DNA of 64,000 nt, from assembly GCA_018136815.1 (NCBI GenBank), contig CM030935.1:4822999-4886998 (forward strand), given 5' to 3'. This DNA comes from Isochrysis galbana. Its lineage: Eukaryota; Haptophyta; Isochrysidales; Isochrysidaceae. A program made the position numbers and the translations under genes. The notes under the pieces were generated by a model, which saw only the letters and a list, made by a program, of their open reading frames with translations, was not told where the DNA came from and did no database searches. How positions within the stretch are numbered: the stretch's first letter is position 1; each line of letters begins with the position of its first letter. Positions 42,137 to 52,064 of the stretch are shown piece after piece.

Positions 42137-43169
42137 CGACGGACAACGAGGCTGAGAACAACAGGTTACACCGACTCACGAACACACCGGAATCATTCAC
42201 CCAAACAAAGCAAATTATCAAGCAACCGCGACCCCAAATCACCGATAACTCAAACACGTCGCGAGAGACGGAGAGAGAGAGCGAGAGAGAGAGAGAGACT
42301 CCGCAGCGACGGCCGGAGCGTGTCTCCGTTGTAACTTCCCACGTAGCGGAGAGTCCGAAGGGGAGCGTCCTGTCGCGCGACCACGGCGATCACTTTGGAT
42401 ACAGATCGCAACGAGATGTCTTCACGACAGAGGAAATCTTGCCGTTGAGCGTGAACCTTCTAGACGCTTCTAACGAACAACCCTGAGTAGCAACCAAGGG
42501 GAAGAAACACCAAAGGGGCCAAGGGCTTGCATGTAGCTTGCATCAAGGGGAAAGATTCCCTCACCTAGGAAGCGAACCTACACCGGTCTCCAAGGGGAGA
42601 TGGCAAATTAAACCTCAAATCTCTCGAGCGGATAGAGCAACCGACTCGCTCGCCAAAACCTTGACCGAGAAGAAAGAAGCAAGGACCTACAAGCCAAGGG
42701 TAGCGGACCTAGGGAATGTGAGAGGAAATTTCCGAACGCCAAGACGAACGCCAAACGCCGAACGCGGGAAGGCAACGAAACCCTAACCAGGCCAAGCAGA
42801 ACCTACGAAGAACAGGCCTGGACAACAACGAAAGTCAGCAGGTCCCAAGAAAGAACCGGAACCCAACAAGAAACGACAAGCCTTGCAAGAAGCTAAACAA
42901 GCCTTCACAAGGTAACCTGAGAGCCTGAGACAAGCGCGCAGCGAGTGACAGGCGACCTGGCTCCTTTGGGTCAAGATTACCCGAAAGGAGGAAACCTGGA
43001 ATCTAGACCTGACAAACAGGCTAGAAGGAACGAAACGAGAACCCGAATTCTAGATCGCTAGGGACGAACCCTACCAACCTAGATGTACCTGAGCTTCACC
43101 GTGTGGCCGCACGGCGAAGGACCTGGAAACAAGAGCCTGGAAATCGCATCATCTAAGATGAATGCGACA
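41837..43169 (-). repeat. 5' LTR of the chromovirus
   Basis: TGTCG...CGACA, 1333 bp. Contains a GA microsatellite near 42268-42298 and the gag start codon at 42136. The first bases after it on the sense strand are AGCACGAAATC, which do not look like a tRNA 3'-end complement. Confidence 0.93.
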
Positions 43170-43174
43170 GAGAC
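43170..43174. repeat. Target site duplication GAGAC (right)
   Basis: Identical to 32302-32306. Confidence 0.85.
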
Positions 43175-43440
43175 GTGCGAAGGGATGCATATGCATATGT
43201 GTATGTGTCCATGCACCAGCACACGTCAAGGTGTACGGGCAAGTGCGCTGAGGGGTGTCGTGATAGTACCGGGCTAGTGGGAGTAGTGGCACTAACGCTC
43301 AGATGTTTTATTATTTGCTCTGTCACGTAAAAATGAAAATAAATTTCTGTTGAGTAGCTCGCCCCCCCCACCACCTCGCACAGTCTGATAGCTTGTGCTG
43401 GCTCATTCATGGGCGACCTCTGTGACATCTAAGAGGGAAG
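43175..43440. repeat. Right arm of the inverted repeat, part 2, and spacer
   Basis: 43170-43300 is the complement of about 31140-31290 (for example CCGGGCTAGTGGGAGTAGTGGCACTAACGCTCAG opposite its copy on the left). It therefore continues the arm interrupted by the chromovirus. The rest is short spacer before the ParA gene. Confidence 0.5.
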
Positions 43441-45019
43441 TCAGCCGCGGCGTAGCTCTGGGAATACGTTCTTTAAGAGAAAACGAGCAAACGACTGGTA
43501 GCGGTCCCTCATTTGCTTGACCTCGCGATCAAAAGTGTCGTTGGCTGTTACATCAAGCGAGTCGAGCAACCCATTTTGCACCAATTGCTTCACGATCTTC
43601 GCTTGTTTGGACAGCTTGATTACGTGGTTCTCGAACTCGTCAGGTTCAAAGCCGTAAAAGTTTGAGAACTGCTCGAGTGTAATTTCAACAAATGGTCGAC
43701 CCAGCGCCTCCGTCGCTGCAATTGAAACTGGTGCCGATGGACAAAATGGTAGCACCATGCGGCCATTGTGAGTCCGAAAGCGAATTTCGCCCGGCTCCGC
43801 CGGACCTTTGCCCATAGAGATTTTGTGTGCTTGATGTAATTCATCCAAGTAATCCAAGATCGTGTAGATGAACTGACTAGGCTGGAAGCGGATGTGCGGT
43901 TCGACCTTTTGCCTCTTCTCTGAGCGCTTGCCCAAATTGTCCGCACTTTTCTCCATGCCGTATTTGTTGACAAGAATGGGGAGCAGCACCGGCGGGGTAG
44001 CCGGAAGACGAAATGGGGCGAGACGCTTGCCATTCTCGCTGTTCGACCATTCATCACTCCATTGCTTCTCGGCGAGCCGTTTGTGAAACGAAAGCCATTG
44101 GGGAAGCACGTTCTCTAAAAATCCATTAACTGAACCACATGAATACAAGCTTGCGTTGCAAGGAGGCAAGAGATAGTCGCTGCTCAGTGCAGCAACCTGG
44201 TTGATGGAGCTATTGCTCGGACTCAGATCAATCACAACAACGTCAAAGCTGTGCGCTTCAGCTAGCTTGTTAAGAATGTAGTTTATCATGCCAAGCGATT
44301 TGACATTGCTATCTTTGAGGCACTGATCTTCAAGTGCTCCAGTCAAGAAAGGTTCAAACTTGAAGAGCAGTTGGCTCCCGGCAAGCAGCCACATCCTGCC
44401 TTGAAATGCTTCCGGGTTGACGGGTTCAACGACACATTTGTCTGCATTTGGGTGGAGCATGTCATCGAGAACGTCCTGCATGCCCAAGTTGTAATGCGCG
44501 TTCAGCAAATTATGGAGTGGGGTTTTCAGCGTTCCGCTGACGTAAGCATTCATTTTTGAGAAATTCTTCACTGGATGCAACGCATCCAAGGAAATTTTCT
44601 CGTCTTCACCATCTGGTAGGAGCGCAAGTACTTGGGCAGCATCAGCCCTCTGCGCGGCCGAATCTGCTGGTGGGGCGAGCAGATGGTCAGGATTCCAGAA
44701 CTGTGTGGCGTTGCACTGCGGATCGAGGTCGCAGATCAGAACTTTCTTGCCTTGTTCAGCTAAAGCGGCAGCGAGGTTCACAGTGATCGAGGTCTTGCCT
44801 GCTCCGCCCTTGTAATTGTACACGCAAATCTGGATAAAGAAGGGTGCGAGAGTGAGAGTGAGATGGTGTGGATGCGGATGAATGGAACGATGGGCAGGCT
44901 GTGAGAGGGAGGGGTTGTACATGCAGGGGGCCCTATGCGTGAGGGACAGACGAGCGGAGCATGTTAGGTGGGCGGCGGAACCGACGCTCTCGCCTACGAA
45001 CCTTGACGCAGCGCGGCAT
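43441..45019 (-). CDS. ParA/Soj-type ATPase with one intron
   Basis: Exon 1 (45019-45002) encodes only MPRCVK; exon 2 runs 44829-43441. The join through GTTCGTAGG...TTTATCCAG gives [20 protein letters not shown], 468 residues. KGGAGKTS is the deviant Walker A of the ParA/MinD family, [13 protein letters not shown] the A' motif and [10 protein letters not shown] the Walker B region. ParA ATPases dimerise on DNA with ATP and position plasmids, chromosomes or large complexes. The long C-terminal part (about residues 270-468) is not recognised. The gene is visibly poorer in G+C than its neighbours, suggesting acquisition from a bacterium, plasmid or large virus; the intron argues that it is now a nuclear gene. 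Partner ParB is not in the window. Confidence 0.85.
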
Positions 45020-45350
45020 GATGTCTACCGAGGACGTCACGAGTAGTGCGTGCGCGGCTCCAGTTGTGATGTGGCCGTCGCTGAGCTGCTTGGTGGCGGA
45101 GAGAAAGCCAAGAGAGTGCCCCCCTCCTCTCCCCTCCCTCCCTCCCCGCCCCCCCCTTTCTCATCTCCTCGGCTTCTTACTATGGTTATCCCCCAGCTAT
45201 TCTATTGGCTTCCTCCCCTTCAAACGACGAAGACGCGCTGCCCCAATGTACATATCTCACTCATCATACCCTCTCCGCGCCCAGTACAGTACTTCCTTCT
45301 GACACGGGATGGCCTCGTCCTTGCGGGGGAGGCAAGGGGTACTAGTCCTA
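45020..45350. other. Intergenic, CT-rich patch
   Basis: CT/C-rich at 45119-45160. No gene recognised. Confidence 0.3.
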
Positions 45351-45545
45351 GATGGGAAATACGTATTGACCGTACTCGGCCAGAGGCCAAATACATACGT
45401 ATTTGGCTGTATTTGAAGCGCGCCCTGGGCTATAGCTATAGTCCTCGAATGTATTTGCAATGTATTTGCACGGAGGGCAGATACATCCGTATTTGGTATT
45501 TGGCCGTATTTACAGGCCCTAGCACCTAGCACCGTATTTCCCATC
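45351..45545. mobile_element. 195-bp MITE with 13-bp TIRs and TA duplication
   Basis: GATGGGAAATACG (45351-45363) and CGTATTTCCCATC (45533-45545) are perfect inverted repeats, flanked by TA on both sides (45349-45350, 45546-45547). This fits Tc1/mariner-type non-autonomous elements. The interior is rich in ATACGTATTTGG and related strings. The same end occurs alone at 31486-31498. Confidence 0.7.
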
Positions 45546-45547
45546 TA

Positions 45548-46331
45548 CATCTAGCATCTAGGCTACTAGTACACACTGGCCCCCACCAGAGTGAACGCCG
45601 CCGTCCGCTGCTAGTCGCCCCTTGTTCGCGCCGTAGTGTCCGTGTGTGCGCTTTCTATGGGGTAACAGGAGCCTGGTGAGGCCTAGGATAATTATAGCCC
45701 TGTCACTCACTTTGGGGGGTACGACGAGGTACGAGTCGCGATGGACGTGCAGATGCGTGTGCAAAGTGCAAAGTGCAAAGTGCTGGATGGACTCCTCATC
45801 TCCTCATAGCCCGGTCACTCACTCATTTTAACCACTATTTTCCACCTCCTCTGGGTGTCCAAGGATTCCGCAGGGTCTCCCCCTCCCCCCCTACCTGCCC
45901 CGGCAACTCCCTCCCCCCTCCGAACGACCCCCTCCCGCCCCACGAAGGGCAATGGCGTCGGTGAGGGACCCCCCTCCCTTCCCCCGCGCGTGGCGGTCTA
46001 TTTTGGGAGATTCAGGCGGGCGCTCACGGGAAGGAATCGGAATGGTGAATGTAGGGCGCATCACTATTAGAAACGCGGAGCTTCCGCGGCGTCCGATCGC
46101 CCGCGATCGGCCGAAGAATGGCCTGGAGATGGTGGCCATGGAGAGCCCAGAGCTCTCGCGAGCGGTGTGGGGGCCCACAAGTAGGTGGCACGCGGTGTCT
46201 TGAAGGTGGCACACATCCGTTCTGACCTATCATTGCCCCTCGCACCGCAGGAAAGTCTCGATTCGCTTGCGCCCGGTCGCCATGGCATTGGTACGCTTGA
46301 CGTCGACAAGCGCTCGCTCGGATGCGTGGAT
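45548..46331. other. Intergenic, short repeats only
   Basis: AGCCCTGTCACTCACT (45697) and AGCCCGGTCACTCACT (45808-45823) form a close direct pair about 110 bp apart. AAAGTGCA is repeated at 45765-45780. No domain-bearing frame. Confidence 0.3.
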
Positions 46332-46650
46332 TTAGAACTCCTCCTGTGAGCCGAAAGGCGCGACAAGCCGGTCGCGCCCGGGGTGTTCCTGCGAGTGATA
46401 CATCATCCCCAGGTAGCCTGGTGTCGGAGCGAGGCTCGTTTCCTCTTTGGAAACGAGCTCCGGAGGCGCACCGGCGGCTAGCGCGGCGCCCGGTCCATCC
46501 GGGGAGCCCGGAACGGGCTCATCGGGAGAACGGGGAGGGCAAATGACGGGCATATGTGAAATGGACGGGAGAGTGGCACGGGACGCGAATCGGAGGGACG
46601 GAGAGCGTAGGAAAGGGCGCGGCGAGCACATACCGCTTACTTGGGACTCG
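46332..46650 (-). pseudogene. Remnant of a gag N-terminus related to the chromovirus
   Basis: CACCGGCGGCTAGCGCGGCGC at about 46469 is also in the chromovirus LTR/gag start (32356, 41887), and both translate to GAALAAGA/SAALAAGA in the minus strand. The frame here lacks the rest of gag. Read as a decayed relative. Confidence 0.35.
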
Positions 46651-46778
46651 TAGGGACTCGTAGACTCGAAAGTAGGCTTGTGAATAGGTTTGGATTTGGG
46701 CTAACATATTTGAACCTAATAGTGCATTTTGGCTAACATATTAGATATAGATATTGCCCTACGGCTAAATAATAATCA

Positions 46779-47640
46779 ATGTTATATCCTAGCCAACCCC
46801 ACTAGCTAATTGGACACAACTTTTCCGTCCCGGAATCCCACCATGCCTGACGAGACAGGTGTCCGAGTGCTATCGGGGGAAGGGGACACTGCCCCCTCCC
46901 CTCGATATTTGTCCTCCCCCCAGTGCACGCACCGACCCCGCGCACCCCAGCACGTCCTCTCCTCGAGTCCACGCTGGGGGAAAACCCCTTTCGGGTAAAA
47001 ACAACGCAGGGGGGGGGGGGCACTCGTGAATGGGAGCCCAGAAGCGCTAATCTCTCCTCGCCGAAGCGAGTGGTCGCGGCGAGCCGCGGCCCTTCCCTCC
47101 TGGTTCTAGTGCCCCCGTCTTCTCTTACCCAAACGGGGTGAGAAGACACGTAAACGCCGGAGGGGAGAGCTGCCACTCCCCCCTCCCCTCCCTCTTCCCT
47201 CTTCCTCCTCTCTTCCCTGCGGCTCTGGCCCATGGCGCGCGCCTGCGGCCCCTCTTCAGGTCCCCAGGAGGCCTGCAGGGGCCTGGGAGCACAGCTCAGG
47301 GGGCAGGTGAGGCTGGGGCATGGCCCTGGCCCCTCCTGCCTCTCCCTCGCTGGCTCTCGAGCCCCTGCCGGTCGACAGGAGCTGGCTGGGGGCTCCTGAT
47401 CAGGGGGGCCCAGGGGGAGGAGGGGTTGGTCAGAGGGAGAAGCAGGCCAACGTGGGCCAGGGCGTGCGATTTGTGCCCGACTCTCAAGGAGAGTCTGGGC
47501 AGTCTGGGTGAGTCCCCCCTACATGCCAAGAGGCAGCGCAGGGGGGTGGATGGTTCTCGCCCCCCATGAGGGGAGTCGAGAGAGTGGGGGGGGCGCGAGG
47601 CCCCCCTCCATGGCGACCAATCATAAGATTAGTCGATATT
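46779..47640 (+). repeat. Dispersed GC-rich repeat, full copy
   Basis: 46779-47260 matches 47744-48230 with few differences. It contains CCGTCCCGGAATCCC, GGGGGAAAACCCCTTTCGGGT, CCGCGGCGAGCCGCGGC-like palindromes and ACCCAAACGGGG..GAGAAGACACGTAAACGCCGG. Its 3' half resembles 25800-26260. No protein domain; likely a non-autonomous element family. Confidence 0.65.
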
Positions 47641-47743
47641 GCCCTACGGCTAACATATTAGATACAGATAGTGCGCTTCGCTCGCCTATTAATAGTATTA
47701 TCAGTATTATCAGTATTACTGGTACATAATAAATAAAATAATT

Positions 47744-48230
47744 AATGTTATATCCTAGCCAACCCCACTAGCTAATTGGACACAACTTTTCCGTCCCGGA
47801 ATCCCGCCATGCCTGACGAGCCAGGTGTCCGAATGCTACCGGGGGGAGGGGGCACTGCCCCCTCCCCTCGATATTTGTCCTCCCCCCAGTGCACGCACCG
47901 ACCCCGCGCACCCCAGCACCAGCACGTCCTCTCCTCGAGTCCACGCTGGGGGAAAACCCCTTTCGGGTAAAAACAACGCAGGGGGGGGGGGCACTCGTGA
48001 ATGGGAGCCCAGAAGCGCTAATCTCTCTCGCCGAGGCGAGTGGCCGCGGCGAGCCGCGGCCCTTCCCTCCTGGTTCTGGTGCCCCCGTCTTCTCTTACCC
48101 AAACGGGGCGAGAAGACACGTAAACGCCGGAGGGGAGAGCTGCCACTCCCCCCTCCCCTCCCTCTTCCCTCTTCCTCCTCTCTTCCCTGCGGCTCTGGCC
48201 CATGGCGCGCGCCTGCGGCCCCTCTTCAGG
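47744..48230 (+). repeat. Dispersed GC-rich repeat, second truncated copy
   Basis: Direct repeat of 46779-47260 with a period of about 965 bp; it breaks off at CCTCTTCAGG and unrelated sequence follows. Confidence 0.75.
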
Positions 48231-48566
48231 GCCGGCTCAAAGTTGGGCACTCGCACTCGCGCGTATCACGGAATCGGGACGGTAGCGTTGAAGCCGGGGG
48301 CGTGGCCGATTTCGGCGTGGTGCACGCGGCCGGCTGCGGCGATTGGCGTAGCTGCAAGGGCGGCATTTGTGAATATGGTGCTTGGTGTGCCACCCAGTGC
48401 AACTGGATCAACACCAAAGCGCCGCCGCACCCCCCTAGTGAGTGACCGGGCTACTCCTCATGCTGCGAAATGGGACAGCGACGACGATGATGACGACGAA
48501 GATGATTGGATTGGTGACGAGCGTGCTAGTCCAAGTGAGGAAACCGTGCGCAAGTTATTTGTCTAA
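48231..48566 (+). other. Possible exon with acidic tail
   Basis: A plus-strand frame after the repeat encodes STPKRRRTPLVSDRATPHAA followed by KWDSDDDDDDEDDWIGDE and ends ETVRKLFV at 48566. It resembles the acidic tail of the ATP-grasp gene (LWDGDDSEEDDYV), but has no identifiable start or domain. It may be a last exon of a decayed gene. Confidence 0.2.
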
Positions 48567-48852
48567 TAGCATGAGTGCTCGTTGCTCGGTGCGCACGGCA
48601 GCGCGCCACGCGCAGGGGGCGCGCACGCCGCTAGCCACCGGCCAGCTGCTACGCTGCTACAAACACGGCGGCCAAACTGGATGGGGTTTGAAACACGGAA
48701 AAACACGGCTGTGTTTGGCTTTTGTAGCAACACGGTAAACACGTGCTTCCCAGCTAGGGTCGTGCACCATTCTTTTTTTGTAGTGTGATTTGTAGTAGTC
48801 TAGTAGATTCCGCCTCCTCTTAGTAGGGTAGTCTCCTCTCGGGGCGCGAACG

Positions 48853-50653
48853 ATGGCGGGCGGCGGTGTGGCGCCGCTTCTCTACCGCTCTCTGCTCCGC
48901 TCTGCGCGGCGGATCGAGGCGCTGAGCGTGGCGAGCCTGCACGCACCACTGATCCGCGCTGAGCTCAGGCGTGCCTGCGCCATCGATGTGCCACACCTAC
49001 GACTCTCACAGGCTGTGAGAGAGCACTTCCGTGACACCAACACCTTTGGCTCTTCCTCTTCCTTCTCGTCCTTCTCTCCCTCCTCTCCCTCCTCCTCTCC
49101 CTCCTCCTCCTCCTCCTCTTCCCCTCCCCTTTCTCCCTCGCCCTCCTCTTCCTCGCCCTCCTCCTCCTCCTCTCCCTCTCCCTCCTCTCCCTCTTCCCTC
49201 CCTTCCTCCTCCTCCTCCTCCTTGTCCCTCTCCTCCTCCTCTTCCCTACCTACCTCCTCGTCTGGGAAAGAAGGCAAAGCCGTGGCGCACGCACTCGATA
49301 CTGGCTTCCGCGCGCTCCGGTGCTCTGCCGATATTCTCGCCTGGCTGCCGTACGCCTCACGCCTCCACGCGCTAGCGGCGGAGGGTGCGCACGTTGAGGC
49401 TGGCGCACTCGTCATCGCCGAGGCGATTGAGGAACTCGTGCCACGCGCCGAGCTGCCGCAGCTTCCACCCTGGGAAGATTCAGAGACGTTTGCCGACAGC
49501 CTCGGCGCGCACTTCGACTCGCACGTCCAGACGCTTGCCGAAGCTGCACGGCCGGCAGCTGGCAAGGTGACAGGTGGCGACCGGCTCAAGACGATCGCTG
49601 CGATTAATGCTGCGCTCTTCAGCGAGCGCGGGCTGCGTGGCGAGATGAGCGCGGCCAACGTGGTTGCAGGCTCGAGCGTGAACCGCGTCCTCGTCACAGG
49701 GCATGGGCTTCCCATCACGCTGTGCACAATCTACCAGGCCGTCGCTCGCAAGCTTGGCCTGCAGCTCGAGCAGACGGGCTTCCCTCGCCGCGTACTGCTC
49801 CGACTAGATGGGCATACGGATGAGCCGGCTGGTGCGGCCGAGTCGGCTGGCGGCGCGCGACCCAAGGGCGTGCCAGTACGGGTGGTGCCGATCGAGCTAG
49901 AAGGCACGTGGCGTGCCGAGTACGGGATCCACGGCACCGAGGTCGTCGAGGTGCGACTCGTATCGGGCAGGCTCGAGGCGCGCAAACTTACAGGCGATCC
50001 ACACGTCCCGGCGGGTGAGCTCACATGGATTGCGCAAGTGTCAGATGCTGAGGGCGACGCGGCGGTCGGCAAGAGCACGGCGCCCATCTCACTCCCGTTG
50101 GTGTGCGATGCAAGCGTGCAGGTNNNNNNNNNNNNNNNNNNNNNNNNNNNNNNNNNNNNNNNNNNNNNNNNNNNNNNNNNNNNNNNNNNNNNNNNNNNNN
50201 NNNNNNNNNNNNNNNNNNNNNNNCGCCGAGGAGGGATTTGTCAACGCTAGGATGGCCGACTGTCGGCTCGAGCTCATTTCCGCCGACGCCATGATGCTTC
50301 GTGTGGACGGTGGGCCCATGATCTTCACTCGTGCTCCGGATGACGGGCTCTGGTTTGTCGACCCGTTTGATGGTGGCCGGCTGCTCCCACCCGAGGCGGC
50401 CGCAGGGATGCTCACAACGATGGGAGTACCAGAGACTGCGCACGACAAGTGCACTGCGCCGGTGCACTCGGCATGCGTGTGGGCGCGGATGCTGCGCAAC
50501 TTGCGCGCGCACCATCGGAACACCAGTGGGAGCGACGTGACCGCTAGAGTGTGGGAGTACATGAGCCATGGGCTGGTTGAGCTCTACTCCAATGAGGCCA
50601 TTGCCGCTCGCGGAACAGCCGGTGGTGCGGATGGCGAGACGTCAACAACATGA
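48853..50653 (+). CDS. LYR / SirB1-type transglutaminase-like protein with inserted FBXO31-like domain
   Basis: Starts at ATG 48853. Residues 6-60 (LLYRSLLRSARRIE...) resemble an LYR-motif helix bundle. A Ser run (about 66-136) from a CTC-rich tract follows. AINAALFSERGLRGE, SSVNRVLVTGHGLPITLCTIYQAVARKLGL and a PRRVLLRL strand match Transglut_core2 (SirB1/FBXO21). Then comes LEGTWRAEYGIHGTEVVEV ... KLTGDPHVPAGELTW, the start of the domain of FBXO31 (cyclin D1 binding). An assembly gap (50124-50223) interrupts it, and AEEGFVNARMADCRLEL with MIFTR after the gap is its end. LWFVDPFDGGRLLPPE and VWARMLRNLRAHH then complete the transglutaminase-like part. The frame changes across the gap and GCAG/GT precedes it, so an intron boundary may lie there. 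Function unknown. Confidence 0.68.
50124..50223. other. Assembly gap (100 N)
   Basis: One hundred N bases inside the preceding gene; true length unknown. Confidence 0.99.
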
Positions 50654-51714
50654 GAGGTGGAGCGTGCGCTATCTCCGCTTGGCGTACGCCATCTAAGCGG
50701 GTGATTGCATGGCTGTGCGCTGCCACGGCATGTTTTCTCTGATCTCCAATGGCCGTCTTGCCACGGGCGCACATTGTCTCCACTGATTCTGCATCGGGGA
50801 TCCCCTACGTCGGTGGCGTTGCTGCCTTTTGATGTGGTCTTGCTTTCTGAGCCGATGTGAATGTGCGCACACCCCTTTCTCTCATGCATATCCCTTGATC
50901 GGGCCTCTCTTTTCACGAACTCGCACCGCCAAAGAGAAGACTATGGGAAGCAGAGTCTTCGGAGGTGTGGGCCCCCTAGCCCCCGACAACAAAAATGTGG
51001 ATTATTATCATGTGACCTGTGTCCTCGCTCGGGCTCGCACCTCCGTGGTAGCACGAACGCGCGAGCTTCTGCGCCGCATATTCGCGTGCGCGCGCGTTGC
51101 TTGCATTATGATTATGCGATTATGCGCGCATTGCTGTGCCAACATTTGACCGCATGCGGCACGGAGACGAGTTCAAATTGAGCGCCCTCATCCGGGCCGT
51201 CGAAAGCTCCGGCGTGCCCTGGCGGTCGGCCGGGCAAAGCCTACGGCTAGGGCGCCATTGTACAATGCCATTCTATGCTAGAGGCCGCGCAGCATGGTGC
51301 GCCGCGCGTCTTCAACGGCCGGCCGGCCGCCGGGGCAACAAGGCACGAATGAGCACGTTGGCAATGGCGCCAATCGCGCTCTTCTGCAACGCCTCTAGCC
51401 AATGGCGCACGCGCGCCCTAGCAGTGCCTTGTACCTTGTTGTATTCCTGCCCATCTGAAGGCTGTAGGCATGAATATTGAATATTCGTGTAAGGTACGCG
51501 CCCACACTCACAGTTGAACAGTTCCCCGTATTGCCACTGACGCACAAGACACACAGATTCGGATTCCCCATGGTCTCAAGTCCAGGTTTGCAGATTTTGG
51601 TCTCGAAATTTGCGATTCGAATTTTGTTTTTTTGCCGTTATACTATAATTGTTGGCTCGTTTAAGTTAATAAACCGGCAGACTTCGACTTCTCGTTCTGC
51701 AGTCGCCCTGCGAG
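50654..51714. other. Intergenic, nothing recognised
   Basis: No domain-bearing frame on either strand. Sequence becomes AT-richer toward 51600-51670. Confidence 0.35.
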
Positions 51715-52064
51715 TGTCGAATCAAGCGGTAGCTTGATCGTGTCAAGTCTCATTCGGGGCACAATCTTGAGAGAGAGAGAGAGAGAGGGAGGGAGGGGAA
51801 CGCGCTACATGACGACGACGCACGTGACCACCTCACAAAACTCAATCTACTAACACCACTCAATCAACAAAAGAACTCAGAAACAAACATAAACGCTCGA
51901 AACAAACAAAGAAGGAGACAAATGAATTGACGAGCGATGTGCAGCCTCGGTGTTCAATATGTCAAGCGAGCGGCGAACCATCGAGACAAGCCCTGAAAAC
52001 AAGATTCGTTCGCACTATCGAGTATCGAATCCGCTTTGAGTATAGAGATACTCTGGATTCGACA
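51715..52064 (-). repeat. 3' LTR of the small LTR element
   Basis: 350 bp, nearly identical to 53397-53746. Confidence 0.88.

Larger units (their letters stand above)
32307..43169 (-). mobile_element. Complete Ty3/gypsy chromovirus with methyltransferase-like domain
   Basis: A 10,863-bp LTR retrotransposon on the minus strand. The two 1333-bp LTRs start TGTCG and end CGACA. It is flanked by the 5-bp duplication GAGAC (32302-32306 and 43170-43174). I noticed only two differences between the LTRs (32832/42362 and 32888/42418), so insertion is recent. Sense order is 5' LTR (43169-41837), gag (42136-39254), a second frame (in the gag frame after one TAG) to 37595, pol in the -1 frame (37730-34017), polypurine tract AGTCGGGGGG at 33640-33649, and 3' LTR (33639-32307). 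Pol has RT, RNase H, integrase and a C-terminal chromodomain, which places it among chromoviruses. No tRNA-complementary TGG follows the 5' LTR, so priming may be unusual. Confidence 0.93.

Noticed and set aside
51136-51480. Plus-strand frame MPTFDRMRHGDEFKL...
   Set aside because: No recognisable family, no splice support, several overlapping frames of equal quality.
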